Source: Gerris lacustris (taxonomy: Eukaryota > Arthropoda > Insecta > Hemiptera > Gerridae). Taken from it: DNA of 64,000 nucleotides. The position numbers and the translations under genes are program-made. Below the pieces are notes generated by a model. That model had not been told where the DNA came from. It did not search any database and saw nothing but the letters and a program-made list of their open reading frames with translations. Within the stretch, counting starts at the first letter, position 1. Each line of letters opens with the position of its first letter. Below, piece after piece: positions 1-27,229 of the stretch. The DNA lies in contig OX578283.1 in assembly GCA_951217055.1 (NCBI GenBank), positions 26,659,427 to 26,723,426 of the forward strand, given 5' to 3'.

Positions 1-165
1 CTATTATCATTTAATTTTTTTGCTTCTATTTACACCAAATTGCACCACCCCTACTCCTTTGTTCAGGTTGTGTTGACATTTGAATAACCACGTCCCCCCT
101 TGACTTATCACCTGATATTAATATCTTATTGTATTAATGATTTTTTTTTCTTTCTTTTTTTCCAG

Positions 166-402
166 GGAGGTGGGAAAGTGTATTCGCGAGCATTGAAGTA
201 TTCGAGTGCGTCCATTATTTTTCAAATTTATCTAACTTCATGCAAGTGATATATTTTTAACCTGTGAATAAAGTAAATCAGTCAGTATTTTTATAAATTA
301 TTCGGGAATGATGAAAATAATATTTTTAAACTGTGCTTCATTTGAAACTTGTGGATATTCTGATCAACTTCATCATGGCAGCATCTTCATCTTCTAAACA
401 AG
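166..402 (+). CDS. First coding exon of an unidentified plus-strand gene
   Basis: A strong splice acceptor, a run of about 25 pyrimidines ending in TCCAG at 161-165, opens an exon that begins GGAGGTGGGAAAG. The first part is a leader with stops in all frames. The first ATG in a convincing context is at 375 and reads MAASSSSKQ plus one base before a donor AAG|GTAACA at 402/403, so the intron is phase 1. This looks like the second exon of a transcript whose first exon lies left of the window. Only nine residues are visible, so the protein cannot be identified. Any later exon must lie beyond, or be interleaved with, the minus-strand MCM9 and groucho genes. Confidence 0.5.
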
Positions 403-1233
403 GTAACAAAATAACTTTTTTTTTTAAATAAATGTACCATTCAGCTACTATTATTTATTTTTCAAAATGACGTATTTATCTTGATTTATTCATACCCCAG
501 ATAGACTCATTATGCTTTAGTATCTCTAGCCATCCCTAATGCTTATATATTTTTTTCTGACCTACTATACCAATTGTTTAGTAAAAATAGTATTCAACAT
601 TCTATTGATTCCCAATATAATCTTGGTTACTTTCTCTCTCTGATTGATTAAATTACTATCTGCACAAAAATTAAAGCGTTAAGGATTATAGTTAATTTAG
701 CAATTTAAGGAGATGTTGAAAGAAATAAACAACAGGACATTAGTATGATATTTACTTTAAATTTTTTAATTGATAGCATACAATATGTTTAAGACTAATG
801 ATTAACATTCATATTACATTGCATAGCACCATAATACCTCCCCTAACCAACTACAATTCATAGGCGACTACTTACAAGAGTAAAAAGGAAATACAAAAAT
901 TAAAAATAAAAATAATTTAAATATACACATATATAAACAATATTTCAATAATTTTAAGTAAACAAAAGCAATAAATTATGTCATTATTTGAATAGTTGAG
1001 AGATTCACTCCATAAAATAGCAGTAATTAGTGGCTTTCAAGATTAGAAATAAAAATAAAAATTACTACATAACAGGTACAAACAAATTGAAAGTATAGGT
1101 ACACATGGAGTAGGAATATATCAATAATAAGTAAACAATAAAAAATAGTATAAGATGTCATATTGAATGATACATAAGTTGTTCTATCCACAAACCATTT
1201 AGTGGTTTATATTAGAACCAGAAATAAAACAAG
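403..1233. other. AT-rich intronic or intergenic DNA, nothing recognised
   Basis: Follows the donor at 403. AT-rich, with many short A and T runs and stops in all frames. No exon, RNA gene or bounded repeat was recognised. Confidence 0.5.
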
Positions 1234-1587
1234 TAAGGCGCGCTTCACGTAAGTACGTGAGGCGATAATCGCCGGTTTCTGTACGATTAAGTTAAAATTA
1301 TTAAGTGTAATAGTTGCATATTCTTTCTCTACACTTCAATACCTTTAAATTGATGTATAACATGTCATGGTGACTAAAAACTTTTTTTTAGTCACCCGCT
1401 ATATTGGCCACCATCTTGAAAATATTAAGTGTGAAAAATCGAAAAAGTGTCCAGTTGTCACAAATGCCGAGATGCACCTATGTGCCAAATTTCATGTTCC
1501 TAGCTATAGTAGTTTTATGAATTGAAACAAGCAAAGGACAGACAGAGCCGTTATATAAGGTTTCTTTTTTTCTTTGTACAGAAACCT
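1234..1587. repeat. Short MITE-like repeat with GGTTTCTGTAC inverted ends
   Basis: GGTTTCTGTAC at about 1274 is matched by its reverse complement GTACAGAAACC ending at 1587, an 11-bp inverted terminal pair enclosing about 314 bp. The interior has diffuse text about a vague attack-of-repeat type (gccaaatttcatgttcctag and a gacagacagag run) also seen in other dispersed repeats of this window near 58260. Just outside the left end are two adjacent small palindromes, CACGTAAGTACGTG and GGCGATAATCGCC. No target duplication was recognised. Confidence 0.45.
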
Positions 1588-1589
1588 AA

Positions 1590-1812
1590 AATGACTATTT
1601 TTTTTTTATTTAAGTCCCATTTAACTACCTAGGTCATTATAGGACAGGGGTTATCCGGCCACTTTACTCATCTACAAGATGAGATCATCAGTGTAAATCT
1701 AACCTCTCTGGGATTCGAACTCACAGCCGGGGTTTAGACCTTGGTTTCAGAGTCGAGTGTGCAAACTACTCGGCTACTACTCGGCTGGTCTACTACTCGG
1801 CTGGTCCCCCCA
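1590..1812 (-). mobile_element. tRNA-derived SINE, family A, minus strand
   Basis: Read on the minus strand it starts with a tRNA-like head (CCGAGTAGTTTGCACACTCG as A-box region, GAGTTCGAATCCCAGAG as B box), then a body with GTAGATGAGTAAAGTGGCCG and CCCCTGTCCTATAATGACC. The same body occurs on the plus strand at 51912-52110, so this is a repeat family and not a tRNA gene. The head has a short local duplication (CGAGTAGTAGC) at 1770-1805. Confidence 0.7.
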
Positions 1813-2259
1813 CAAATATTGAAAAAAAAAATATTTTAAACAATATTACAATAAATTTAAAATAAAGTAAAAAAAAGTTCATGTTTAAATAATTAAGAGG
1901 TAGTCTTAGTAAGGTATCTTAATAAGAATCTTATAAACTAGCTAATTTATTAACATGAAAATAATTCTTCTACTAGGCTTATGTTGATAGTGTTTCCTAA
2001 TAACAATCCACTTCAAGACTGTACAGATTTACAACCAGTGCAAAGAATCTGAAAGTAGAGAGATATAAAACAATAGAGGCGGTCCAGAAGACAACCCTAT
2101 TATAACCATGCAACTATTTCTTCATTCTGTGTAACATTCATTTTCAAGAATGTACAGATAAACTTCGACTTTCAAAATGCCAGACTTACAAAATAATATT
2201 GCTTAATTTTTTTTTTAATAAATATTACTGATTTATTTGCCTTTTAATAATAATATATA
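1813..2259. other. AT-rich spacer without recognised features
   Basis: A-rich and T-rich DNA with stops in all frames; no gene, RNA or repeat with definable ends was seen. Confidence 0.5.
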
Positions 2260-2397
2260 AGGTTTTGTTCCAACCACACTTCAAACTGGTTTGAAACTGT
2301 CCGACGCCTGCACATCGGACCACACTTGAACGTTTTTTGCTAATGCGCATGCGTCCTACAGTTTGGAACTAGTTTGAAGTGTGGTTGGAACAAACCT
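2260..2397. mobile_element. MITE with inverted ends GTTCCAACCACACTTCAAAC
   Basis: The left end GGTTTTGTTCCAACCACACTTC and right end AGTGTGGTTGGAACAAACC are inverted copies over about 27 bases, enclosing a GC-richer core of about 85 bp that contains GACGCCTGC and GCGCATGCG. Size of about 138 bp and an ATA at both borders suggest a small PIF/Harbinger-like or Tc1-like non-autonomous element; the superfamily is an inference. Confidence 0.65.
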
Positions 2398-3227
2398 ATA
2401 GTTACATATTTAGTTAATTTGAGTCATTTATTTTATTAATTACAATAAGTTAGGATAACAAAGCCATTTTTGGAATTTTTGGCCTATATTACAAAAGAAA
2501 ATAAGAAGACAAGGGATGAATCCTCTTCTTTTTTTGGTCTTATCAAAATATAACACGGTATATGACATATTGACACAACATAGTATATAGCAAATTGTAT
2601 TGTAAGAAATCATATTATTTATTACTTCAAAGATACACATAAAGATAGATGCATTTATTACCAAATCATAAATCCATGTACTCTAAAAGAGGTTCCGTTA
2701 TTGTGACCTTGTGGTCCAAAAGTTAAGAAATCTTGACGTTTTAAAACATTATTTTAACGCTTTTCTGAGCATTTTAAAAGTGTGAATACAACATTTGTAT
2801 TCACACTTGGTAAAAAATAAACAATATTCATGAGGACCAACAATCTTCCGTCAGAGGTACCGGTGCATACCATCACAAATTAAGCACTGCTTATACATAT
2901 TACATTCATTTACCTGCTGGTAAATAGGCCTAAGCCAGGGAGAAATATTAGATCATATATAATTAAATTATAGCATTTGCTTACTAGCCTAGTGCTAGGG
3001 ACGGAACTCTTTCAGTAAGTGAGTGCTTGTACTCATATAATATTTATTTTATAAACTTTTTTAATACATATCTTATACTTAACGCATCCCCATACCCTTG
3101 TATTTGTTTTCAATATGATTCATTTTAATTGGTCCTTATGTGCGTTGATGAATAATTAATAGGATCAAAAAAAGTCTAATTCAAAATATTTGCTATGATA
3201 AATTAGCAGTAAACAGTTTTTAACAAT
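2398..3227. other. AT-rich spacer, downstream flank of MCM9
   Basis: No coding exon or bounded repeat seen. A 74-codon open frame on the minus strand (2440-2664) has low-complexity composition and no resemblance to a known family, and I treat it as chance. Confidence 0.5.
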
Positions 3228-3590
3228 AGTATATTATGTCACTAGGCTGTGAAGTGAGTTTTTTCTTTACCGCGGCAATTACATTTACTGTCGAGCGAAG
3301 CGAGACAGTAAATATTGCCAAGGTAAAGAAAAAACACTTCACAGTCGTGTAGCATATGCTATTTTTTCCATGGTAGACAATGAAAAAACATTAAATATTA
3401 ATCAATAATCAATATAATAATAACAAATATTAGTACATACTTTAAGATTTAAAAAAAAGAAACCTTAAAAAGAGGTTACACTATAACAAAACATAAACAA
3501 AACGCATTGACATCTAGCGGATTTTAATTGTACTAAGAAGCATTTCTGCAAAGATTGCAGCGCTAAACGGAAGTTTTCATAACTACCAGC
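3228..3590. repeat. Single arm of the foldback family at 12243-13143
   Basis: About 363 bp almost identical to the left arm at 12243-12598 (starts AGTATATTATGT, ends ATAACTACCAGC). Within it 3252-3345 is itself a hairpin: GTGAAGTGAGTTTTTTC pairs with GAAAAAACACTTCAC around a GC-rich centre CGAGCGAAGCGAG. Only one arm is present here, whereas the copy in MCM9 intron 11 has two arms head to head. Confidence 0.75.
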
Positions 3591-3946
3591 ACGAATTTTA
3601 AATGTTTGATTGGCAAGAAGTAATTTTTATCAAACCTCAGTTGAAACAACTGAAATAATTATTTTTAAATGGCTTTCTTAAGAATAGGACAGGGATAGGA
3701 AAATTTTGTTCTTTTAAAGACAACAAAATTTCATTATAAAAATGCATTAATTTTACATTCAACCTAGTAAAACCACTTTATACCAAATCTTTAAACATCA
3801 GTTAACTAAGTATCGTTCTAAATACAGAAGGCTTTATGAGACCTAAAACTTTTTTATATCATTTTCATTTGACAACAATTTTATCAATTAAACCATAAAT
3901 CATAATAAAAAAAAATAGATAAAATCTTATTTATTTAATCTTGAAA
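3591..3946 (-). other. MCM9 3' flank with a possible polyadenylation signal
   Basis: Immediately downstream of the MCM9 stop codon. A minus-strand AATAAA (plus TTTATT at about 3930) lies roughly 15 bases after the stop and would give a very short 3' UTR; the position is a guess without transcript data. No other feature seen. Confidence 0.35.
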
Positions 3947-19765
<15,819 letters not shown>

Positions 19766-20215
19766 AATGTATTAAATATAACCAGGCTCATAAAAAATTG
19801 CGAATCCTAATTCCGTTAAATTAAATTTACAAAAAAATAAAAGATAAATATAGCTAGCAAACAGCTAAAAGCAAAAAATAATTCAATATTTAATATTCTA
19901 TCATTCTATCTACACTACAATAATAATTATTTGATAACAATCCCGAATCCCGCCATTTATTTAAATCAATAAAAGGGGAGGTTACAGGTTATGAATTCAA
20001 GAAGGTTATGCAGTGTGTAGATTTGTTTTCGTTTTCTTTTGTCATCAATATCAATAGAGAATAGACTTTTAAACTTTTAGGAATATGTTATAAAAATCCG
20101 TCCTCGAATAAAACTTTCTCGTGTAGTATACTACTCAGTTACTGAATTTAAATTCGATAATATGTAATTTAATTATTTTATAATAACATATTATATTATA
20201 TAAAAAGAGTTCTTC
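19766..20215. other. MCM9 upstream region
   Basis: Probable 5' UTR and promoter of MCM9 (transcribed leftwards). AT-rich, with ATGGCGGGATTCGGG-type GC at about 19940-19955 (CCCGAATCCCGCCA on plus) that could be a binding site for an E2F-like factor (TTTGGCGGG/TCCCGCC core) as is usual for replication genes; this is inference. Confidence 0.35.
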
Positions 20216-20569
20216 ACATTTCGATTTCCTGCAAAATCAGATGTATTTCCATCTATTGATAGATATTTTCCAGGGAAACGACTTGTATGGTTGAATTAGT
20301 ATTGAAATGGACTATAAAATAGAATCATTTAAATTTAATCAAAATCAAAATCGCCGAAACCGTTTTGGGATTTTTCTTTTTTTTGAGGGGGGGGGGGGGA
20401 GGGAGGGCCTAAGCCCTAGACCTACTATAAAATGTTTCTTTTATTTTGCCCTGAGAAGTCCCCAAGAATTAGTTTAATATTTTTAGGGCTCCAAATGAAT
20501 ATGGTTGTGAAGGACTGGATCATAAAGAGCTTTAGAGTAAAAATTTTAAGGGCGGGGGAACATTTTACC

Positions 20570-21390
20570 TTTAACATTTATCTTTGCTTCCGAGCTTACT
20601 GAAGGTAACGGAAGCTACGTGATCGTTCTGAGGACTCCGATTTCAAAAATTCCGTGACAGGAATCCATTTTAGACACCAGGGAACATTTTTGGTTCCTTG
20701 TGTTTGTCTGTCTGTCTCTCAATTTTTGCGAACAAATATATCTTAAAAACTACAGGTTCAATTTTAATGAAACTTGTATGGTAGGTCATCATTAGCCCAT
20801 TTCCCATATTATTATTTAGGTATTAATTTTAATATTTAGGTCTCTGATTTCAAAAATTCCAAGACAGAAATCTGTTTCAGACATTAGGGAACATTTTTAC
20901 TTCTCTGTTTATCTGTCGTTCGGTCTGCCCCTCTATTTTTGCGAACCAACATATCCTAAAAACTACACGTCCGATTTTAATGGAATTTGGATGGTAGATC
21001 ATGATTAGCTCATTGTTGGTCCCATATAAGTTTCAACCTTCCGCACCTTTGTTTCTCTTCAACATGCGCACAAACATACATTATTTATTTACACCTATAC
21101 CTTCAAATGTACTCATCTGATTATTATGAAATGTGGATGGTTTGTCAAAAGTAGACCACAGATAGCACCAGATTAATTTCGACCATTTCCGCTCTTTAAC
21201 TTTTGCTTAATTGATACTTTAATTCATTTAAAAAATCAAAACAATTTTGACATATTAAAGAAATACGGAGGAAATAATTAAATAAATTAGACAATAATGG
21301 CTTGTAAAAACATAAAATTAATAAAGTACGCGATAGGCTGCGAGTATGTGAGGAAGCTATGTGCCGCACTAATTGGCAGTCAATTTTTAC
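20570..21390. repeat. Family B dispersed repeat, long copy, with tandem internal part
   Basis: Left end CTTCCGAGCTTACTGAAGG, right end GGAAGCTATGTGCCGCACTA-ATTGGCAG: the family in reverse orientation relative to 6050 and 55605. The block from a Tcaaaaattcc word to AAACTACA-TTTTAAT-GGTAGATCAT occurs twice (20640-20800 and 20850-21010), so the copy carries an internal tandem duplication of about 210 bp. A 13-G run lies nearby at about 20386. Confidence 0.6.
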
Positions 21391-21652
21391 ATAATTTGAT
21401 TATTGAATTTCTGGGTGCATAAATAGCCTTAAATTTAGACTTTCGTATATATTTTATAAATTTTGTTTAAACTGGGCAAAATTGAGAAGTATCTTCTCCA
21501 GATTCTTTAATTGCCTGAGAATTCAGAAACTAGTATAACTAACTTACAAATGCTTAACCCGGCGTCACTCGAGTCAAATTTGTCACATGGTTACTCGTGA
21601 GTGACTATTTCTCTCACACTAATGCTTTTAATGATTATTTTCAATTTAGATA

Positions 21653-22734
21653 CAGTAGAGCGTCGATTATCCGAACGTCAGTTATCCGAACGTTCAATTA
21701 TCCGAACTAGCTTCATGGAAAAAAAAAAAAAAAAAAAAAAAAATCAAAAGCCACCGCTAAATTAATTCCTAGAAAGAGCGGTGTTAGCTGTATAAAGGGA
21801 TACCAGATTTTGATGAATTCATTTTGACGGGGCAGACATTAATATTTGTTTACTAAGAACTAACTTTTGTTTGTCTATGTAATTTGTGGAATTATTTGCA
21901 GCATTTTTCCACTTAATTAAACTTTCTGTTCTGTTGGTCTGCTATGCTATGTTAATGCTCTCAGTTTCAAATCATTCAATGTGAGGTATACACTTAATTA
22001 GTTAGTGGTTTTAAGTAAAACTGACAACATGTCGACAAAACGGAAACGGGTAGTGCTTTCATTGAAAGAAAAAATGGAAATTATTACGCGGCTGAAGAAA
22101 GGTGAAAGCCAAGGCATTGGCTATCAAGTTCGGTGTTGGTGAATCAACGATTATGGGAATAAAAAATAATTCTTATTCAATCACTTGGTCAAGATTAAGT
22201 GCACTTAATCTTGACAGTGAGGAGGGCAGTTTAAATTGTAAAACTAAAAAAAAAAAAAAAAAATGAAATCCAAATTGTTGGAAGATGCTGCCATTCACTT
22301 GGTTTTTGCAAAAAGGGGCTTCTGAACAGCTCATATCCATATCTGCTGGACCCATATTGTGTGATAAAGCAGTGGAATTAAACATGAAGCTTGGTGATGA
22401 CTCTTTATTCATCTTCAGTTCTGAGTGGCTGAAAAATTTCAAATTACGTCATGGGATTCGACTAATCGAGATTCATAGTGAAAAATTAAGTAAACAAATT
22501 AAGCAGACGAGTATTACAATCTTCTTTATGCCAAATTAATCTTAGGTCTTACAACTTATATTTTTTTTTTTTTCACTATGTACTAGATAAATAAAACAAA
22601 TATGCTTTTTGCATAAAATGGTTAATTATTTTTGCATCTTCCCTTTTAAATTTCTAGTGAATTTCGATTATCCGAATTTTTGATTATCCGAACCACCCCA
22701 AAAAACATTAGTTCGGATAATCGACGCTCTACTG
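21653..22734 (+). mobile_element. Tigger/pogo-like DNA transposon relic with perfect 24-bp termini
   Basis: Begins CAGTAGAGCGTCGATTATCC and ends with the exact inverse, flanked by TA on both sides (21651-21652 and 22735-22736), as expected for the Tc1/mariner superfamily. Sub-terminal copies of TTATCCGAAC occur at both ends. Length is about 1.08 kb, so most of the transposase is missing. A 26-A run at 21719 and a 17-A run at 22245 lie inside. Confidence 0.92.
22029..22539 (+). pseudogene. Broken Tigger/pogo transposase, N-terminal part only
   Basis: From ATG at 22029 it reads MSTKRKRVVLSLKEKMEIIT and RLKKGES, a CENP-B/Pipsqueak-type helix-turn-helix. A frameshift at about 22110 moves the match (ALAIKFGVGESTI) to another frame. 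A second match from about 22290 (WFLQKGASEQL, then EWLKNFKLRHGIR) is the CENP-B-type DNA-binding domain 2. The DDE catalytic domain is absent. Non-functional. Confidence 0.85.
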
Positions 22735-22736
22735 TA

Positions 22737-23400
22737 TTAATAATTGAATTTAAAATGAATATGAAGTATAAAATAAAAATGTATTAATGTTCACAAAATG
22801 TATGATATTTTAATTCGGAAAAATTTGTCAAAAAAATTGCATGTATATTCATATGCGGATTAAGTAAAAAGTGAAAAGTTTTTAAAAAATAGTTCAATAA
22901 TGAAGTAACAACTATATTTTTATTAATAATAAACAACTTTTTACATATCTAGCAGAATAAAGAAAAATATAATTATTCACTATCTCTGTATTGTTTATAA
23001 TTTGTCAAAGTTAGTTCAATGGTTGATATATATAATAAATGTGAGGACAATGAAAAATGAATCAAAATTATTAATAAATAATAATAAAATAAAATAAATC
23101 TCAATAAGCACGAAACGAATAATTCGGAAGTGAACGATATAAACAAAGTAAAGAAATAGGCTAACGTGGTTACTTCCACAGTGAGGGATTTTCTCACAGA
23201 GATGAAGTAGTGTAGCAGACACCTCAAAGATTCGCAATCCCTTTACAAAATCAAAATAAAAATCACTCTATTATGTACTATACGTCGTGTGGCTCTATCA
23301 TTGAACGTATAAGAACAAAACTCAGCTAGATAAAGCCCCAGGCTTCTCAGATCCCTTTTTCTATTATTTTTAAGAGATAACATAATAATGTGAGCAAATT
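22737..23400. other. AT-rich spacer
   Basis: Intergenic DNA with only low-complexity open frames; no gene or bounded repeat recognised. Confidence 0.45.
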
Positions 23401-23439
23401 GCTCATATCTCGAGTGAAGGCTGGTGAAGACAATGCATT

Positions 23440-23900
23440 TTTTTACTTTTTACTTTCTCATATAAAGAGAGTATTGTGATGGCGCAAAAATTTGATTTTG
23501 ATGGATTTACACGTTTTGAGGTCCCCTGAGTCCAAAAAAGTGGTTTTTAAAAAATGTCTGTTTGTCGTCTGTCTGTGCAGACGCCTGGAGCCTAAACTAC
23601 CAGATCGAATTTGACATACATGTTCAGAAAAATCATACCCCGAGGCGAAATCAAGAAATGAATTTTAGCTCCCAACCTCAAAAACTCTGAAAAAAATTAT
23701 TGAACTAGATTTTTCCCGGGAAAACGGCTTATATTGTTAGATTCTTATTTAAATGGACTACATTTTAGAAATTTTTAATCAAAATCGTCAGAACCGTTTT
23801 CGAGAAATAATTTTTTTCAGAGATAAATTTTGATGAAATGTTCAATAACAATTAAATGTACATACGAAAACTAATAAATGGAAAACTCTGGGCTAAGTAA
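23440..23900 (+). repeat. Dispersed repeat family D
   Basis: Contains GTATTGTGATGGCGCAAAAA, TTTGATTTTGATGGATTTAC, a CTGTCTGTG run, CCCGAGGCGAAATCAAGAAA and TCAGAACCGTTTTCGAG. Related text occurs at 20220-20370 and 55345-55560. Ends are not sharp; class unknown. Confidence 0.5.
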
Positions 23901-24364
23901 TTATGAACTCGTATATGAGAAAGTTTGTCTGAGTTGTCTCGGACCGATTTTTTTATCTTTTTAATAGAACTTGGTTTCCTAAATAAACTGCTTAAAACAT
24001 TTAATGTACACCAACCATTTTCAAATTATGTAATAAATATATTTGGTTTCTTAAAGCTATTAGTAAAAACTATAAAGGAAGGTTATAAACTAAAAACTAA
24101 ACTATACTAGGTAATACTGACATCTAAGAGATTCCTAATTTTTAAAAATCAAAGCCCCCACACATCTTTAAATCCACATACATCTTCAAAATTCAGTTTG
24201 CGCGTTATGAGTTTTGACTTTTGACAGCGCGGGAAAATCCTAAAAATTAGAGTGGGGAGCCAATGAGAGGTCAGAATTTTGAATTCTAGAAGGTCGGGCC
24301 AACTAGGCAAACAAAAATGTCTCTGGCCCCACCCCTCCCATAGGCCTAGTGGCTTTAATTTTTG

Positions 24365-25053
24365 CTACGTTTTTATTAGCTTGCTTTCTTGTTTGTTTGT
24401 CCAGTACAAATCTTGCAATTGATTTTTAAATAACTTCCCGAGTAGCTAGACATTTGAAAATTTTAGAATAGCTCAGAACATGATGACAATGCAATATTTT
24501 AATACTTTTAGCCATCTTTCAGCAGAATTGAATTCGTTTTCAGCAAATTTTGCTGTATGGAAAGTTAGTTCGGAAAAAATCCGCAAGTTATTTTATTTGT
24601 TTTGTCATTTCCCATATTTACCTACAATCTTCATTTTGGCGGGTTTCAAATTTGTGATTTTTTATTAAAAGATTAACATTGAATGACAGCAAAAAAGGAA
24701 AAGTAAACAAAGAAAAAATTAATTGACATGTGACAACCAGGTTTGTTTGTACTTGGGTCCTAGGTATCGGTTTAATTTTTCTGCATCTGTACTTCTTTAC
24801 TTGTACACATTTTTTTTTTTCTCTCTTACTGTTACTGCACGGGGGCATATCATGGCACGCTTTAGATTCGGTGGTGAGATCCGTTGTACAAAGATTTGTC
24901 CTTTTATAAGTTTAAGATCAGTTCTCTAGATGGTTGTCATTTATGTGAAGTAAATAAATTCGGAACAATTTTTTTTCACTAACATTATATTATAACAATG
25001 ACAATTGTATTATCAACATTACATATGATTCAACAGAAAATTTAAAAACGTAG
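24365..25053. mobile_element. MITE family E copy with 360-bp insertion
   Basis: Ends CTACGTTTTTATTAG and TTAAAAACGTAG are inverted. The first 300 bp matches 40864-41192 closely (CCAGTACAAATCTTGCAATT, TCAGCAAATTTTGCTGTATGG). Between about 24670 and 25030 this copy has extra sequence absent from the copy in groucho. Confidence 0.7.
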
Positions 25054-25114
25054 TATATAAAAAGTTATTTTTATCTTGTAATTTTTCCTCTTTTAAGTTG
25101 CCCAATTAGAGTGT

Positions 25115-25390
25115 CAAAAGTCACAACTCGTAATGCACATACTGTAAGTGCTGGTAATTAAATCTTTATTGGTTACAAAGATATTGGTGTTTAAACAAAA
25201 AAATACTGTGTGCGTGGAAGATAAACCAATGGGCGCAGAAAGTTGAAACTTACATGGGACCAACAATGGACTAATTATGACCAACCCCCCAATTTTTTTT
25301 AAAAAATCAGATGAGTATTTTTTTGGTTGCAAAAATGTTGAACAATAGACCAAAAGACAGTCACGGGACCAAAAATTTAATATAGCCTTC
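25115..25390. repeat. Family B dispersed repeat fragment
   Basis: Contains the family words GATAAACCAATGGGCGCAGA, AGTTGAAACTTACATGGGAC and CAACAATGGACTAATTATGA. Both ends are missing. Confidence 0.5.
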
Positions 25391-25689
25391 ATATTGATTC
25401 AGTCACAGGCCTGGGCAGGTAAAGGCAAGCTCAAAACTCACCTTTTCAAACACTCAGAGCCTATAAAGCGCAAATTCTATTTGAATGATCCTCAGAATGT
25501 AACAGGAGCTCCTTTTAAGGACCAATTATAATATCAATAACTCAATAAGAAATAGCAAAGGTTTTGCTCCACGATGAACCCTTTTAAATTTGTTTTCCAA
25601 CTCTTCTCTGTAATATGCTGGTAAACTTATGAAATCATCCATAAATAAATAACTTGAATCAGGGTTGTATTTTGAGACCAGTAGGTGGG

Positions 25690-25856
25690 TCTATTTAGCA
25701 AACCTGGACGGGGGAAGGGTTATCGTCCACTTCACCCATCCACTTGTTATGATTGACTTGGCTACAGTTGAGAGTTAGCAACAATAGACAAAATAGTGCA
25801 CTATTGTAGCAACAATAGTGTGCTAAACCACTCGGTTACGCAGGCACCTTACATAA
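25690..25856 (-). mobile_element. tRNA-derived SINE family A, degraded
   Basis: Minus-strand head GCCTGCGTAACCGAGTGGTT-TAGCAC at about 25850, then a body with AAGTGGATGGGTGAAGTGG and CCCTTCCCCCGTCC, parallel to the copies at 1590 and 51912. A short tandem (CAATAGTGTGC / CAATAGTGCAC) disturbs the middle. Confidence 0.55.
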
Positions 25857-26004
25857 CAGCCTAGTTATATTACCACAGATAATCCAGCTCGGTCTCATTC
25901 TGGTAGCGGTTTCAATATCCCAAGTTCATTGAAAATCACTTTTTAAAGACTACCTCAAAATTCTAAACATTGACCTCACAACACAATTAATATATTTAAG
26001 TTAC

Positions 26005-26085
26005 AGGGTACAATGAAGTCAAATGTGGATTTGAACTATCACTGAATGTCAGTGTTTAGACTTTGGTTCCCCCTTTTATTTTGTT
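26005..26085 (-). mobile_element. SINE family A head fragment
   Basis: GTGGATTTGAACTATCACTG followed by GTGTTTAGACTTTGGTTCCC parallels GGGATTCGAACTCACAGCC and GGTTTAGACCTTGGTTTC of the 1590-1812 copy. Only the B-box part is present. Confidence 0.4.
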
Positions 26086-27229
26086 TAGGAAAAACTTGGA
26101 GTAACTTTCAAGGATAGTGGGTTAAATAAATAGAAATTGAACTAAAAATTTTTAAACATTTATTATAAATTTACAGTAACCTTATTTATTTATTTTTTTA
26201 CTTCTTTCATTTTTTCTTTTTCAGAATAATAAGAACATAATTATATTACAGATATATATATTTTTTTATTTATATTTATATAAGTGTTTACTGATAAAGG
26301 CTAGGACAAATACTTTTTATTTATTTTTAGCTGTTCATACATTTATTTTTTATTTTACATTCATTTTCATTTTACAATTTTGATTTCAAGATGTGCACAT
26401 TAAAAATAATAATAAGAGTAGTTAAAGAAAAACAACAACATACATTTTAAAAGAACATACTTTTTTATTTTTTTTTTATAAATCCTCCTTTTAATTATTA
26501 TAAATTTAAACAAGAGAATAGAGTCTTAAGTCGACTCATTGAACTTAAATAGGAAAAAGAGATTTGTTTTCCAAATTAATTTCTTGATTTACCTATAGAT
26601 GGAAAAAGTATACTTGCTTCTCTTCAGGATTGATCTGAGATATCAAGAAAAATAATTTTCTTCTAATAATATATATTTTATATATTTATTTTTTATTTCT
26701 TTTTTTTAAGGTGACATAACAGCAATACATATTTATTATTTAAAAAATGGAGTAATTATTTCAGACACAAACATTAGCTGTAACATGACATGAATGGTAG
26801 ATAAAAATACATTTACTGTACACAATTTATGCATTTAATATAGTTTCCTGCCAATAATTATCAGTTTGTTTGTTTTTGTTGCAAAAAAAAAAAACTGAAT
26901 TAATCAAATAAAATGTCAAAATTAAAAGGAACATTTGATACTTCTTTACTTTCTTTTACTGAACAAGTATTGCACTTTGTTCAATAGTTGAAAATATTAT
27001 AGTTACATTCTGTGGAGTGGATGCTATGCATACAATGATCAGCTTATATTCCATGTTCACTTGATTGTAAAATATACAATTTGTTCTTAAATATTTTGGA
27101 CTTCCGGCAAGATAATTTCATTAGTTTATTTGTTCATAAAATATTGAAACTGTTAAATTAAAATAAATGTCTATTGTGCTATTATTTTAACATTAATAAT
27201 ATTACAAGTAAATAGAGGCTAGTGACGAT

